Assembly: GCF_030316845.1 (NCBI RefSeq)
Contig: NZ_JASZYS010000001.1
Coordinates: forward strand, 124,001 to 188,000
DNA length: 64,000 bases
Reading direction: 5' to 3'
From: Variovorax davisae
GTDB taxonomy: Bacteria > Pseudomonadota > Gammaproteobacteria > Burkholderiales > Burkholderiaceae_C
Part shown: positions 7,557 through 16,996 of the stretch, piece after piece
How the letters are laid out: every line of letters starts with the position of its first letter
Numbering within the stretch: position 1 is the stretch's first letter
Made by a program: the position numbers and the translations under genes
Notes under the pieces: model-generated
Seen by the model: the letters and a program-made list of their open reading frames with translations, nothing else
Databases searched by the model: none
What the model was told of the DNA's origin: nothing

Positions 7557-10247
7557 TCAGATCGACAGCGCGCGGGTGACCACCTCGTGCGTGTCCTTGC
7601 TCAGGTCGGGGCGCGCAGCGACGCGGGCGATCGCCTCGCGGGCGGCGCTGCGGTAGGGCTCGGCCAGCTTGCTCCAGCGGTCGAGCGCGCGCGCCAGGCG
7701 GGCCGCGACCTGCGGGTTGATGGCGTCGAGCTCGATCACGCGGTCGCTCCAGAACACGTAGCCGGCCGCGTCGGGGCGGTGCAGGGCGCCGGGGTTGGCG
7801 CTGCAGTAGCTGAAGATCACGCTGCGCGCGCGGTTCGGGTTCTTGATCGAGAAGTCCGGGTGCTTCATGAGCTGCTTGACCAGCGGCAGGATGTCGCCGC
7901 CGCGGTCCGGCGCGCCGGCCTGCAGCGAGAACCACTTGTCGATCACCAGCGCCTCGTTCTTGAAGATCTCGTGGAAGCGCGCCAGCGCCTGCGCCGCCAG
8001 CGCATGGCCCGACGACACCAGCGCGTTGAGCGCATTGAAGCGGTCGGTCATGTTGCCCGCGTCCTTGAAGCGCTGCAGCGTCTTGCCCGGCCACACGCTG
8101 TCGCCCGAGGCCCGCGCCGCCAGGCACAGGTGGGTGAGGGCGATGCCCGCCAGCGCCCGGCGGCCCGAGGAGACCGGGTCGGGCGTGTAGGCGCCGGTGT
8201 CGCGGTTCTGCTCGTAGGCCTGCTCCCAGTCGGCGAACAGCGCGGTTGCGAGCTGCGACCGCATGGCTTCGCGCACCGCGTGCACGCGCTGCGGATCGAC
8301 CACTTCGAGCTGCTCCGCGATGTAGGTCTCGGAGGGCAGCGTGAGCACCAGTTCCTTGAAGGCGGCGTCGAGCTGCGGATGGCGCAGCACGCTGCGCATC
8401 GCGTCGACGAAGGCCTGGTCCAGCGGCTGCTCGCCGGCCACGGCGGGCTCGGTGATCGCGCGGATGGCCGCCCGCAGCGCCAGGCGCTGGCCGGCTTCCC
8501 AGCGGTTGAAGGGGTCGGGGTCGTTGGCCAGCAGGGTGAGCAGTTGGGCGTCCGAGTAGGCGTAGTCGAGGATCACCGGCGCGCTGAAGCCGCGCAGGAT
8601 CGAGGGCACGGGCTCGGCGTCGAGGCCGACGAAGGTGTACTGCTCGCCGGCGCGCGTGAGCACCAGCGTGCGGGTGCCCGGCGTGCCCTCGGCCTCGCCT
8701 TCGAGCTGCACCGGCAGTTCGCGGCCGTCGGCGCCCAGCAGGCCCAGGTTGACCGGGATCACGAACGGTTCCTTGGTCGCCTGGCCCGGTGTGGGCGCGC
8801 AGCTCTGCACGAAGCTCAGGGTGTAGCTGCGCGATGCCGAGTCGTACACCCCGTGGGCCGCGAGGCGCGGCGTGCCGGCCTGGCTGTACCAGCGCTTGAA
8901 CTGCGGCAGCAGGCGCGCCAGCTCGGTGTCGGGGTTGGCGTCGGCGATGGCCTGGGCGAAGTCGTCGCAGGTCACGGCCTGCCCGTCATGGCGCTCGAAG
9001 TACAGCGTGATGCCGCGCTCGAAGCCCTTGCGGCCGACCAGCGTCTGCATCATGCGCACCACCTCGGCACCCTTCTCGTAGATGGTGACGGTGTAGAAGT
9101 TGCTGATCTCGATGTAGCTGTCGGGCCGCACCGGGTGCGCCATCGGGCCGGCATCTTCCGGGAACTGGGCGGTGCGCAGCACGCGCACGTCCTCGATGCG
9201 CTTGACGGCGCGCGCGGAAGGCTCGGCGCACAGGTCCTGGCTGAACTCCTGGTCTCGGAAGACCGTCAGGCCTTCTTTGAGCGACAGCTGGAACCAGTCG
9301 CGGCAGGTGACGCGGTCGCCGCTCCAGTTGTGGAAGTACTCGTGGCCGACCACGCTTTCGATGTTGCCGTAGTCGGCATCGGTAGCGGTGGCCTGGTTGG
9401 CGAGAACGTACTTCGTGTTGAAGATGTTCAGGCCCTTGTTCTCCATCGCGCCCATGTTGAAGTCGCTGGTGGCGACGATCATGAAGCGGTCGAGGTCGAG
9501 CGGCAGGCCGAAGCGGGCCTCGTCCCACAGCACCGAGTTGATCAGCGAGTTCATCGCATGCTCGGTCTTGTCGAGGTCGCCGGCGCGCACGTAGACCTGC
9601 AGCAGGTGTTCGCGGCCGTTGCGGGCCTTGATGTGCTGTTCGCGCGCCACCAGCTTGCCCGCGACCAGCGCGAACAGGTAGCTGGGCTTGCGGAAGGGGT
9701 CGACCCACTTCGCGAAGTGGCGGCCCTCGGGCAGGTCGCCCTGCTCGACCAGGTTGCCGTTCGACAGCAGCACCGGGTAGGCGGCCTTGGTGGCTCGCAG
9801 CGTCACGGTGTAGCTGGCCATCACGTCCGGGCGGTCGAGGAAGTAGGTGATGCGGCGGAAGCCCTCGGCCTCGCACTGCGTGAAGAAGGTGTCCTCGCTC
9901 ACGAACAGGCCCATGAGCTTGGTGTTCTTGATCGGGCAGCAGGTGGTGAAGATCTCCAGCTCGAAGGCGTCGGGCAGGCTGTCGATCACCAGCTGGTCGG
10001 CCTCCATGCGGAACGACGCACCCTGGCCGTCGACCAGCACGCGGGCCAGGTTCAGCTCGTCGCCGTCGAGGCGCAGCGGCTCGGGCGCGACCTCGGGGTT
10101 GCGGCGCAGCCGCATGCGGTTGAGCACCCGGGTCTTGGCCGGATCGAGGTCGAAGGTCAGCTCGACCGTGTCGATCCAGTAGGCCGGCGCGCTGTAGTCC
10201 TCGCGGCGGATCGCGATCGGTTGGCCTTGGGCATCACGCAGCAGCAT
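7557..10247 (-). CDS. pepN: aminopeptidase N (M1 family)
   Basis: 896 residues, close to E. coli PepN in length. This cytoplasmic zinc aminopeptidase trims N-terminal residues from peptides. The exopeptidase motif GAMEN is at 266-270 and the zinc motif HEYFH at 302-306, with the downstream glutamate in SLKEGLTVFRDQEFS. The C-terminal helical region continues to residue 896 without interruption. The start overlaps the end of the HAD phosphatase gene by 14 bases. Confidence 0.97.
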   Translation of the reverse strand: MLLRDAQGQPIAIRREDYSAPAYWIDTVELTFDLDPAKTRVLNRMRLRRNPEVAPEPLRLDGDELNLARVLVDGQGASFRMEADQLVIDSLPDAFELEIFTTCCPIKNTKLMGLFVSEDTFFTQCEAEGFRRITYFLDRPDVMASYTVTLRATKAAYPVLLSNGNLVEQGDLPEGRHFAKWVDPFRKPSYLFALVAGKLVAREQHIKARNGREHLLQVYVRAGDLDKTEHAMNSLINSVLWDEARFGLPLDLDRFMIVATSDFNMGAMENKGLNIFNTKYVLANQATATDADYGNIESVVGHEYFHNWSGDRVTCRDWFQLSLKEGLTVFRDQEFSQDLCAEPSARAVKRIEDVRVLRTAQFPEDAGPMAHPVRPDSYIEISNFYTVTIYEKGAEVVRMMQTLVGRKGFERGITLYFERHDGQAVTCDDFAQAIADANPDTELARLLPQFKRWYSQAGTPRLAAHGVYDSASRSYTLSFVQSCAPTPGQATKEPFVIPVNLGLLGADGRELPVQLEGEAEGTPGTRTLVLTRAGEQYTFVGLDAEPVPSILRGFSAPVILDYAYSDAQLLTLLANDPDPFNRWEAGQRLALRAAIRAITEPAVAGEQPLDQAFVDAMRSVLRHPQLDAAFKELVLTLPSETYIAEQLEVVDPQRVHAVREAMRSQLATALFADWEQAYEQNRDTGAYTPDPVSSGRRALAGIALTHLCLAARASGDSVWPGKTLQRFKDAGNMTDRFNALNALVSSGHALAAQALARFHEIFKNEALVIDKWFSLQAGAPDRGGDILPLVKQLMKHPDFSIKNPNRARSVIFSYCSANPGALHRPDAAGYVFWSDRVIELDAINPQVAARLARALDRWSKLAEPYRSAAREAIARVAARPDLSKDTHEVVTRALSI

Positions 10248-10914
10248 CGAGTGTCTCCAGGAAGTTTGAGTTGGCTAGTTCGTTGTAGTCACGCACGGCC
10301 GCGATCACGTGCGGCCCCGCGAGTTCGCTGGCGCTGTGGGTGGTGCAGACCGCCACCGCCAGCATGCCGCCGCGGCGGGCGGCCTCGATGCCGAAGGGCG
10401 CATCCTCGAACACGATGCAGCGCGACGGCGCGACGCCGATGCGGCGTGCGGCCTCGAGGAAGATCGCCGGCTGGGGCTTGCCGGGCAGGCCCTCGTCGCC
10501 GCCGACGATCGCCAGCGGTGCCGGATCGGGCCGCAGGTGGGACATCGTGAAGGCGATGTTGTGCCGGTCGCCCGCGGTGCCGACCGCGACCTTCAGCCCG
10601 CGCGCGACCGCGGCCCGGTTGAAGGCGCCGAAGCCCGGCACTTCGCGGAACTGGGCGCCGAAGAGCTCGCGGTAGATCGACTCCTTGTGGTGGGTGATCT
10701 CGGCGCTTTCGGCCTCGCTCACCTCGCGGCCCATGAGCTCGCAGGCGCACTCGAAGGCCGTGCGGCCGGTGGTCTGGCGCATGAACTTCGGGATGTCGAT
10801 CTCGACCCCGTGGCGCAAGCCGTACTCGATCCATGCCTTGGCGTGCCAGGGCATGGAATCGACCATGGTGCCGTCCATGTCGAAGATCAGGGCTTCCACC
10901 TTGCGGGCCTGCAT
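10234..10914 (-). CDS. HAD-superfamily phosphatase / beta-phosphoglucomutase-like
   Basis: 226 residues. Haloacid dehalogenase fold: nucleophile motif FDMDGTMVDS at 11-20 (D12, D14), a threonine in VGTAGD, a lysine in GLPGKPQP, and FEDAPFGIEAA carrying the last acidic motif. Members dephosphorylate or isomerise sugar phosphates; the substrate here is unknown. A longer open frame extends upstream, but the ATG at 10914 shares its first base with the prfB stop (TGATG on the minus strand), so coupled re-initiation supports this start. Confidence 0.88.
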   Translation of the reverse strand: MQARKVEALIFDMDGTMVDSMPWHAKAWIEYGLRHGVEIDIPKFMRQTTGRTAFECACELMGREVSEAESAEITHHKESIYRELFGAQFREVPGFGAFNRAAVARGLKVAVGTAGDRHNIAFTMSHLRPDPAPLAIVGGDEGLPGKPQPAIFLEAARRIGVAPSRCIVFEDAPFGIEAARRGGMLAVAVCTTHSASELAGPHVIAAVRDYNELANSNFLETLDAAA

Positions 10915-12018
10915 CAGACGCCCTGCTTCAGCGAAGCTTCGATGAAGGCATCGAGATCCCCGTCGAGCACCTTCTGCGTCGCCGAGATCTCGACGTTGGT
11001 GCGCAGGTCCTTGATGCGGCTGTTGTCCAGCACGTAGCTGCGGATCTGGTGGCCCCAGCCGACGTCGGTCTTGCTGTCTTCCAGCTTCTGCTGCTCTTCC
11101 TGGCGCTTGCGCATCTCGTGGTCGTACAGGCGCGAGCGCAGCCGCTTCCAGGCCACGTCGCGGTTGCTGTGCTGGCTGCGGCCGTCCTGGCACTGCACCA
11201 CGATGCCGGTCGGGATGTGCGTGAGCCGCACCGCCGAATCGGTCTTGTTGATGTGCTGGCCGCCGGCGCCGCTGGCGCGGAAGGTGTCGGTGCGCACGTC
11301 CGACGGATTGATGTCGATCTCGATCGAGTCGTCGATCTCCGGGTAGACGAAGATGCTCGCGAAACTGGTGTGGCGCCCGCCCGAGGAGTCGAAGGGCGAC
11401 TTGCGCACCAGCCGGTGCACGCCGGTCTCGGTGCGCAGCAGGCCGAAGGCGTAGTCGCCCTCGACCTTGATGGTCGCGCCCTTGATGCCCGCGGTGTCGC
11501 CCGGGGTCTCGTCCTCGATCTGGGTCTTGAAACCCTTGCGCTCGGCGTACTTCAGGTACTGGCGCAGCAGCATGCTGGCCCAGTCGCAGGCCTCGGTGCC
11601 GCCGGCGCCGGCCTGGATGTCGACGAAGGCGTTCAGCGGATCGGCCGGGTTGTTGAACATCCGGCGGAACTCGAGCTGCTTGATGTCGGCCTCGAGCTTG
11701 GCGGCGTCATCAGCGATGGCCTGCAGGCCGTCCATGTCGCCGTCTTCCTTCGACATCTCGAACAGTTCGGTGTTGTCCGACAGGCCGCTGGTGAGCCGGT
11801 CGAGCGTGACCACGACGTCGTCGAGCGCCTTCTTCTCTTTGCCCAGCTCCTGGGCCTTCTTGGGGTCGTTCCAGACGTTCGGGTCTTCGAGCGACGCGTT
11901 GACCGTCCTCAGTCGTTCAGCTTTGGCATCGTAGTCAAAGATACCTCCGTAAATCGACCGTGCGGGCGCTCAGGTCCGCGAGAGTTGCGCCGATTTGGTT
12001 GATTTGCTCTGCATCCAT
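10914..12018 (-). CDS. prfB: peptide chain release factor 2, programmed +1 frameshift
   Basis: RF2 terminates translation at UGA and UAA. The gene starts at ATG 12018 and reads 27 codons to an in-frame TGA at 11935-11937. Skipping the T restores the main frame (DYDAKAERL...), giving 367 residues. The codon-recognition motif SPF is at about 207-209 and the peptidyl-hydrolysis motif GGQ at about 252-254 of the frameshifted product. Annotating only the downstream frame would lose about 68 residues. The HAD gene follows with a one-base overlap. Confidence 0.97.
11935..11949 (-). promoter_or_regulatory. RF2 recoding site (internal SD + CTT TGA C)
   Basis: On the minus strand the order is CGG AGG TAT CTT TGA C. 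The GGAGG element (11944-11948) sits just before the slippery CTT at 11938-11940 and the TGA at 11935-11937. This is the classic autoregulatory device: low RF2 lets ribosomes pause at UGA and slip +1, restoring RF2 synthesis. Confidence 0.95.
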
Positions 12019-12100
12019 GGGGTGTCCTGACGGTGTTCGGGGGAAACCGCGTATTTTCTCATGCCCGGCATGGCCGGGTCCGGGGCAGGGGGGAGCGCGC

Positions 12101-13018
12101 TCAGGCGGCGGTGAATTCCTCGATCAGCCGGGCCACGGCGGCCGGCTGGTCGTGGTGCAGCATGTGGCCGGCGTCCTCGACCCGGGCGATGCGGGCGTCG
12201 GGCACGCTTTTCAGGCGCTCGTGGTACTCGTCCAGCGTGTAGCGGCCCTTCCACCACTGGCCCAGGCTGTCGTCCGAGGCCTCGACCGCCAGCAGCGGCG
12301 CCCGGATGGCGGCATACAGCGCCAGCATCTCGTCGACCCGGAACAGGTTGGCGTTGATGATCTTGTGGGCCGGGTCGCCGAGGATCTCCCAGCGCTGCTC
12401 GCCCCCGGCCGCCGGCCGCGCGGCCGACCAGTGGGCGGCCAGCCAGTCGGCCTTGTCCTGGCCGAGGCGCGGGTTGGTCTTCATGAGCCGGCGCGCCACG
12501 CCGTCGACCGCCGGGTAGCCGGCCAGCGCCATTTCGCCGCGGTGCAGGCGCTTGAGTTCGTCGATCCACTTGCCGAAGCGCTCCGGCGCCTGCTCGGGCT
12601 TCAGGGCCGGCATGCCGAAGCCTTCGAGGTTGACCAGACGACGCACGCGCTGCGGCCGGACGCCGGCGTACTGCATGACCGCGTTGCCGCCCATGCTGTG
12701 GCCGACCAGGTCGACCGGGGTGTCGCCGGCGTAGTGGTCCAGCAGCCAGTCGAGATCGGCGAGATAGTCCGGCATCCAGTAGTTGTCGACCGTCCCGCCG
12801 TCGGTGAGCCCGAAACCGCGCCAGTCGGCCGCGACCACGAAGCGGTCTTCGGACAGGGCGTCGACCACGAACTGCCAGGAGGCGGCGACGTCCATCCAGC
12901 CGTGCATCATGACCAGCGGCGGACGGGCGGCCGAGGGCTGGCCCCAGAGGCGCACGTGGTAGTTCAGGTGGCGGACCGGGACGAATTCGCTGCGGGAGGG
13001 GCGGAGGGCTTGGTACAT
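12101..13018 (-). CDS. alpha/beta hydrolase
   Basis: 305 residues from the ATG at 13018; an in-frame ATG 84 bases upstream would overlap the divergent tas promoter region and is less likely. The fold is clear: oxyanion motif HGWMD (39-43), nucleophile elbow VGHSMGG with S108, an acidic residue in VEASDDS, and a C-terminal histidine in DAGHMLHHD. The substrate is unknown; esterases and epoxide or haloalkane hydrolase-like enzymes share this pattern. It reads toward prfB, 82 bases away. Confidence 0.88.
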   Translation of the reverse strand: MYQALRPSRSEFVPVRHLNYHVRLWGQPSAARPPLVMMHGWMDVAASWQFVVDALSEDRFVVAADWRGFGLTDGGTVDNYWMPDYLADLDWLLDHYAGDTPVDLVGHSMGGNAVMQYAGVRPQRVRRLVNLEGFGMPALKPEQAPERFGKWIDELKRLHRGEMALAGYPAVDGVARRLMKTNPRLGQDKADWLAAHWSAARPAAGGEQRWEILGDPAHKIINANLFRVDEMLALYAAIRAPLLAVEASDDSLGQWWKGRYTLDEYHERLKSVPDARIARVEDAGHMLHHDQPAAVARLIEEFTAA

Positions 13019-13100
13019 CGAATCCGATGATAAGGACCCCGGGCGGGCGGCGCAGTCGACTGCAAGACAGGCGTTGCATCCACCCTGTAGCATTTCGGCC

Positions 13101-14162
13101 ATGCAAAAAATCCAACTCGGTCAGAGCGACCTCCATGTCACGCCGATCTGCCTCGGCACCATGACCTTCGGCGAGCAGGTGGACGAGCCCACCGCCCACG
13201 CGATCCTCGATCGTTCCCTGGAACGCGGCGTCGACTTCATCGACACCGCCGAGATGTACGCGGTGCCGGCGCGCAAGGAAACCTTCGGCGCCACCGAAAC
13301 CATCATCGGGAACTGGTTCGCCAAGAACCCGGGGGCGCGCCAGAAGCTGGTGCTGGCCACCAAGGTCGCGGGCCCGTCGCGCGGCATGCCCTGGGTGCGC
13401 GAGGGCAGCGGGATGACGCCGGCCGACATCGCCGCCTCCTGCGAGGCCAGCCTGAAGCGGCTCAAGACCGACGTCATCGACCTCTATCAGATCCACTGGC
13501 CCGAGCGCCATGTGCCGGCCTTCGGCCAGCTCTACTACGACCCGAAGCGCGAGACCTCGACCACCCCGATCCACGACCAGCTCGAAGCGCTGGGCAAGCT
13601 GGTCCAGGCCGGCAAGGTGCGCGCCATCGGCCTGTCGAACGAGACGCCCTACGGCGTGCACGAATTCGTGCGGCTGGCCGAGCAGCACGGCCTGCCGCGG
13701 GTGGCGACGGTGCAGAACGTCTATTGCCTGATCAGCCGCGCGGCCGAGAACGGGCTCGACGAGACCATGCACCGCCTGGGCGTGTCGCTGCTGGCCTATT
13801 CGCCGCTGGCCTTCGGCCTGCTGACCGGCAAGTACGACCTGGGCGGCACCGAGGGTCCGGACGCCCCCAAGGGCGCTCGCATCTCGAGCTACGAATCGGT
13901 GCGCAAGCAGCGCTGGGGCCGCCCCGATGCATTGAAGGCGGCGCGCCGCTACAACGCGCTGGCGCGCGAGCACGGCCTCACGCCGGCGCAGATGGCGCTG
14001 GCCTTCTGCTACACCAAGTGGCAGGTCGCGAGCACCATCATCGGCGTCACCTCGGTGGCCCAGCTGAACGAAGACCTGGACGCCTGGGGCACCACGCTGT
14101 CGCCCGAGCTGCTGGGCGAGATCGACAAGATTCGGTGGGAAATGCGCGACCCCGCCTCCTGA
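13101..14162 (+). CDS. tas: aldo/keto reductase, Tas family
   Basis: 353 residues. It matches E. coli Tas along its length: LGTMTFGEQ at the start, DTAEMYAVPARKET around the catalytic tyrosine, LATKVAGPSR with the lysine, and DLYQIHWPER with the histidine. Tas is an NADP(H)-dependent reductase whose overexpression suppresses tyrosine auxotrophy in E. coli; its natural substrate is not settled. It is divergent from the alpha/beta hydrolase and followed by a small hairpin terminator. Confidence 0.9.
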   Translation: MQKIQLGQSDLHVTPICLGTMTFGEQVDEPTAHAILDRSLERGVDFIDTAEMYAVPARKETFGATETIIGNWFAKNPGARQKLVLATKVAGPSRGMPWVREGSGMTPADIAASCEASLKRLKTDVIDLYQIHWPERHVPAFGQLYYDPKRETSTTPIHDQLEALGKLVQAGKVRAIGLSNETPYGVHEFVRLAEQHGLPRVATVQNVYCLISRAAENGLDETMHRLGVSLLAYSPLAFGLLTGKYDLGGTEGPDAPKGARISSYESVRKQRWGRPDALKAARRYNALAREHGLTPAQMALAFCYTKWQVASTIIGVTSVAQLNEDLDAWGTTLSPELLGEIDKIRWEMRDPAS

Positions 14163-14183
14163 GACCTTGCGGGACAGACCAAG

Positions 14184-14202
14184 AAACTGCGCAGCAGTTT
14201 TT
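14184..14202 (+). terminator. weak intrinsic terminator after tas
   Basis: Seven-base arms AAACTGC (14184-14190) and GCAGTTT (14194-14200) flank a GCA loop and end in a run of five T. The stem is short and only moderately GC-rich, so readthrough into ybaK is possible. Confidence 0.5.
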
Positions 14203-14228
14203 GCGCTGTCCTCAACTGACTGAAGACC

Positions 14229-14720
14229 GTGGCCAAGAAGACGCACGTTTCCGAAACGCCCGCCACCCAGCTGCTGCGGGCGAACGGCATCGCCTTCACC
14301 GAGCACCCCTACGAGTACCTCGAGCACGGCGGCGCCCAGCACAGCGCCGAGGTGCTCGGCCTCGACCCCTTCACGGTGGTCAAGACGCTGGTGATGCAAG
14401 ACCAGGACGCCAAGCCGCTGATCGTGCTGATGCACGGCAACCGCACGGTCTCGACCAAGAACCTGGCGCGCCAGATCGGCGCCAAGTCGGTCGAGCCCTG
14501 CAAGCCCGAGGTCGCGAACCGCCACAGCGGCTACCTGGTCGGCGGCACCTCGCCCTTCGGCACGCGGCGCGCGATGCCGGTCTACATCGAGTCGACCATC
14601 CTCGACTTGCCGCGCATCGCGATCAACGGCGGTCGGCGCGGGTATCTCGTGGGCATCGACCCGCAGGTGTGCCTGAAGCTGCTCGGCGCCCAGCCGGTGC
14701 AGTGCGCGCTGGCAGAATAG
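14229..14720 (+). CDS. ybaK: Cys-tRNA(Pro)/Cys-tRNA(Cys) deacylase YbaK
   Basis: 163 residues from a GTG. This YbaK/EbsC-type editing enzyme hydrolyses mischarged Cys-tRNA(Pro) in trans. The family lysine lies in FTVVKTLVM, and HRFGYLVGG-like [16 protein letters not shown] is the conserved glycine-rich loop. The C-terminal [13 protein letters not shown] is also typical. It stands 66 bases after tas and 34 bases before plsY. Confidence 0.92.
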   Translation: MAKKTHVSETPATQLLRANGIAFTEHPYEYLEHGGAQHSAEVLGLDPFTVVKTLVMQDQDAKPLIVLMHGNRTVSTKNLARQIGAKSVEPCKPEVANRHSGYLVGGTSPFGTRRAMPVYIESTILDLPRIAINGGRRGYLVGIDPQVCLKLLGAQPVQCALAE

Positions 14721-14754
14721 CCGGCTGCCTCGAACGGAGGCGCCCGGAGAAACC

Positions 14755-15387
14755 GTGAGTTCCTACATCCCCTCGTTGATCGCGATCGTCCTGTCCTACC
14801 TGGTCGGCTCGCTCTCGTTTGCCGTCATCGTCAGCAAGTCACTCGGCATGGCCGACCCGCGCAGCTATGGCAGCAAGAACCCGGGCGCGACCAACGTGCT
14901 GCGCTCGGGCAACAAGGGCGCCGCGTTGGCGACCCTGCTGCTCGACGCGCTGAAGGGCTGGCTGCCGGTGTTCCTGATCCATCGCTTCGGCGCCGACCTG
15001 GGCCTGGGCGCGGGCACCGCGGCGGTGGCCGGCCTGGCGGCCTTCCTCGGCCACCTCTACCCGGTGTTCTTCGGTTTCCAGGGCGGCAAGGGGGTGGCGA
15101 CCGCCGCCGGTGCGCTGGTCGGCATCGAGCCGCTGCTGGGCCTGGCGACCGGCGTTACCTGGCTGATCATCGCGGTCTTCTTCCGCTACTCGTCGCTGGC
15201 TTCCATCGTGGCCGCCTTCTTCGCGCCGGCCTACTACCTGATCGGCGGCCAGATCGCCTGGCCGCTCGACCTCGCGGTGCTTCTGGTGCTGGTGTCGATC
15301 AGCCTGCTGCTGGTGTGGCGCCACCGGGAGAACATCCGCCGCCTGGCGGCCGGCACCGAGTCCAGGCTCGGTTCGAAAAAGAAATAG
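14755..15387 (+). CDS. plsY: glycerol-3-phosphate acyltransferase PlsY
   Basis: 210 residues starting at GTG. This integral membrane enzyme transfers the acyl group of acyl-phosphate to glycerol 3-phosphate, the first step of phosphatidic acid synthesis. The three PlsY motifs are visible: [12 protein letters not shown] near the N-terminus, [17 protein letters not shown] (about 39-55), and [21 protein letters not shown] (about 101-121). Several hydrophobic helices separate them. Confidence 0.96.
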   Translation: MSSYIPSLIAIVLSYLVGSLSFAVIVSKSLGMADPRSYGSKNPGATNVLRSGNKGAALATLLLDALKGWLPVFLIHRFGADLGLGAGTAAVAGLAAFLGHLYPVFFGFQGGKGVATAAGALVGIEPLLGLATGVTWLIIAVFFRYSSLASIVAAFFAPAYYLIGGQIAWPLDLAVLLVLVSISLLLVWRHRENIRRLAAGTESRLGSKKK

Positions 15388-15404
15388 CAACAAGGACACA
15401 TCCC

Positions 15405-15758
15405 ATGGCAACCCTCCAGCGCTTTCACGTCGGCCCGCGGCTCAGCGAGACCGCGGTCCACAACGACACGGTCTACCTTGCGGGCCAGGTGGCCGACGAC
15501 CTGTCGCAGGACATCCGCGGCCAGACCGCGCAGGTGCTGGCGATGGTCGACCGCCTGCTGGCCGAGGCCGGCAGCGACAAGTCGCGCCTCCTGATGGTGC
15601 AGATCTTTCTTTCGGACATCACCGACATCGTCGCGATGAACGAGGTCTGGGACGCCTGGATCCCGGCGGGAAACACGCCGCCGCGCGCCACGGTGCAGGC
15701 CGCGATGGCCAAGCAGGGCTACAAGATCGAAATCGTGGTGACGGCGGCTGTGAGCTGA
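15405..15758 (+). CDS. RidA family protein
   Basis: 117 residues from ATG 15405, 17 bases after plsY. RidA/YjgF proteins deaminate reactive enamine and imine intermediates. VYLAGQVADD, the central QTAQVLAMVDRLLAEAG helix and the C-terminal PPRATVQAAM, which carries the catalytic arginine, support this. It may be a YjgH/Rid subfamily member rather than RidA itself. Confidence 0.88.
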   Translation: MATLQRFHVGPRLSETAVHNDTVYLAGQVADDLSQDIRGQTAQVLAMVDRLLAEAGSDKSRLLMVQIFLSDITDIVAMNEVWDAWIPAGNTPPRATVQAAMAKQGYKIEIVVTAAVS

Positions 15759-15776
15759 GCCCAACCTGGGGCGGGC

Positions 15777-16415
15777 TCAGAACCGTTTCTCGAGCACCAT
15801 CTGGTCGGCATCGCGCCGCATCGAGAAGCGGTTGATGAAGCTGTTGCCCAGCAAGACGTAGGGCATGGGCTGCTGCGAGACGATGGCGTCGACGTCGTAG
15901 ACCTCGACGTCGCCGACCCGCACCGAAGCGAGCTTCACCCGAAAGCCTTGCGACACGCCGTTGGCCGTGTTCATGCGCACCGGCTGGCCCTTGCTGAAAT
16001 CGAGCCCGATGCGCTGCGCGTCGGCGGCCGACAGCGCGATGGTGGTGGCGCCCGTGTCGAGCATGAAATTGACGGTCCGGCCGTTGATGGCGCCCTGGGC
16101 CATGAAGTGCCCGCCGCTCGACGCCGGCAGCACGATGCGGGTGCCGCCGCCCGAGGACCCGCCGCCGCCGATGCTCACCGGCGTGTCCATGCGCAGCCCG
16201 ACCCGCTTGCCCTCGGCCTCGACCGTGGCCTGCTCGCCCTGCAGCGAGACCAGCTTGACGCCCTGGAAGGTCTCGCCGACGGCCAGGGTCTTCGGTGCGC
16301 CGCCGTTCACGATCAGGATCGCGCGGCTGCCGATGGTGCCGGTCAGCGTGACCGACTGGGCCTGCGCCAGGGCGCAGGCTGCCGCGAACAGGAGCACGAG
16401 CAGCGGCTTTTTCAT
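15777..16415 (-). CDS. retropepsin-like aspartic protease (clan AA), exported
   Basis: 212 residues. A clear signal peptide (KK then a hydrophobic stretch ending ALAQAQ) directs it to the periplasm. The single catalytic motif FMLDTGATTIALS is at 118-130 (D120), typical of TIGR02281-type retropepsin-like proteins that dimerise to form one active site. The C-terminal YVLLGNSFINRF repeats the pattern seen in this family. It is convergent with the RidA gene; the substrate is unknown. Confidence 0.88.
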   Translation of the reverse strand: MKKPLLVLLFAAACALAQAQSVTLTGTIGSRAILIVNGGAPKTLAVGETFQGVKLVSLQGEQATVEAEGKRVGLRMDTPVSIGGGGSSGGGTRIVLPASSGGHFMAQGAINGRTVNFMLDTGATTIALSAADAQRIGLDFSKGQPVRMNTANGVSQGFRVKLASVRVGDVEVYDVDAIVSQQPMPYVLLGNSFINRFSMRRDADQMVLEKRF

Positions 16416-16425
16416 GGGGATGGAA

Positions 16426-16911
16426 TCAGTCTCTGAAGTTGTTGAAGCTCAGCGGCATGTCGGGCACATCTTTCTTGATGAGCGCCATTGCCGCCTGCAG
16501 GTCGTCGCGCTTGGCGCCCGTGACGCGCACCGCGTCGCCCTGGATCGAGGCCTGCACCTTGAGCTTGCTGTCCTTGATCAGGCGCTGGATCTTCTTGGAG
16601 GTCTCGGTTTCGATGCCGCTCTTGACCTTGATGACCTGCTTGACCTTGTCGCCGCCGATCTTCTGGACGTCACCCTTGTCGAGGAAGCGGACGTCGACGC
16701 TGCGCTTGGTCAGCTTGGCGCGCAGGATGTCTTCCACCTGCACCAGCTGGAACTCGGCGTCGCCGATCATGGTGATTTCCTTGTCCTTGAGCTCGACCGA
16801 GGCGGCCGTGCCCTTGAAGTCGAAGCGGGTGCCGATTTCTTTCGCGGTGTTCTCGACCGCATTCTTGACCTCGGGCAAGTTGGGTTCACAAACGGTGTCG
16901 AAGGACGGCAT
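16426..16911 (-). CDS. yajQ: YajQ family nucleotide-binding protein
   Basis: 161 residues, the usual YajQ length, from ATG 16911. The N-terminus [19 protein letters not shown] and the segments GTRFDFKGT and [15 protein letters not shown] are diagnostic. YajQ homologues bind cyclic di-GMP in Xanthomonas and Pseudomonas; other reports propose general nucleotide binding. It is 10 bases upstream of the retropepsin-like gene on the same strand and divergent from murB. Confidence 0.95.
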   Translation of the reverse strand: MPSFDTVCEPNLPEVKNAVENTAKEIGTRFDFKGTAASVELKDKEITMIGDAEFQLVQVEDILRAKLTKRSVDVRFLDKGDVQKIGGDKVKQVIKVKSGIETETSKKIQRLIKDSKLKVQASIQGDAVRVTGAKRDDLQAAMALIKKDVPDMPLSFNNFRD

Positions 16912-16996
16912 GGATGAAAGGCTCCGGCAGCAACAAAAAAGAAGGAAAGGGGGCCGCGCGCGGGTCCGCGCGGTGTGCGAATGCGACAATTCTCCC

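Noticed and set aside
7506..10550. A 1014-codon plus-strand open frame over pepN.
   Set aside because: PepN on the minus strand has GAMEN and HEYFH motifs and full family length; the plus-strand frame is a His/Val/Arg-rich shadow.
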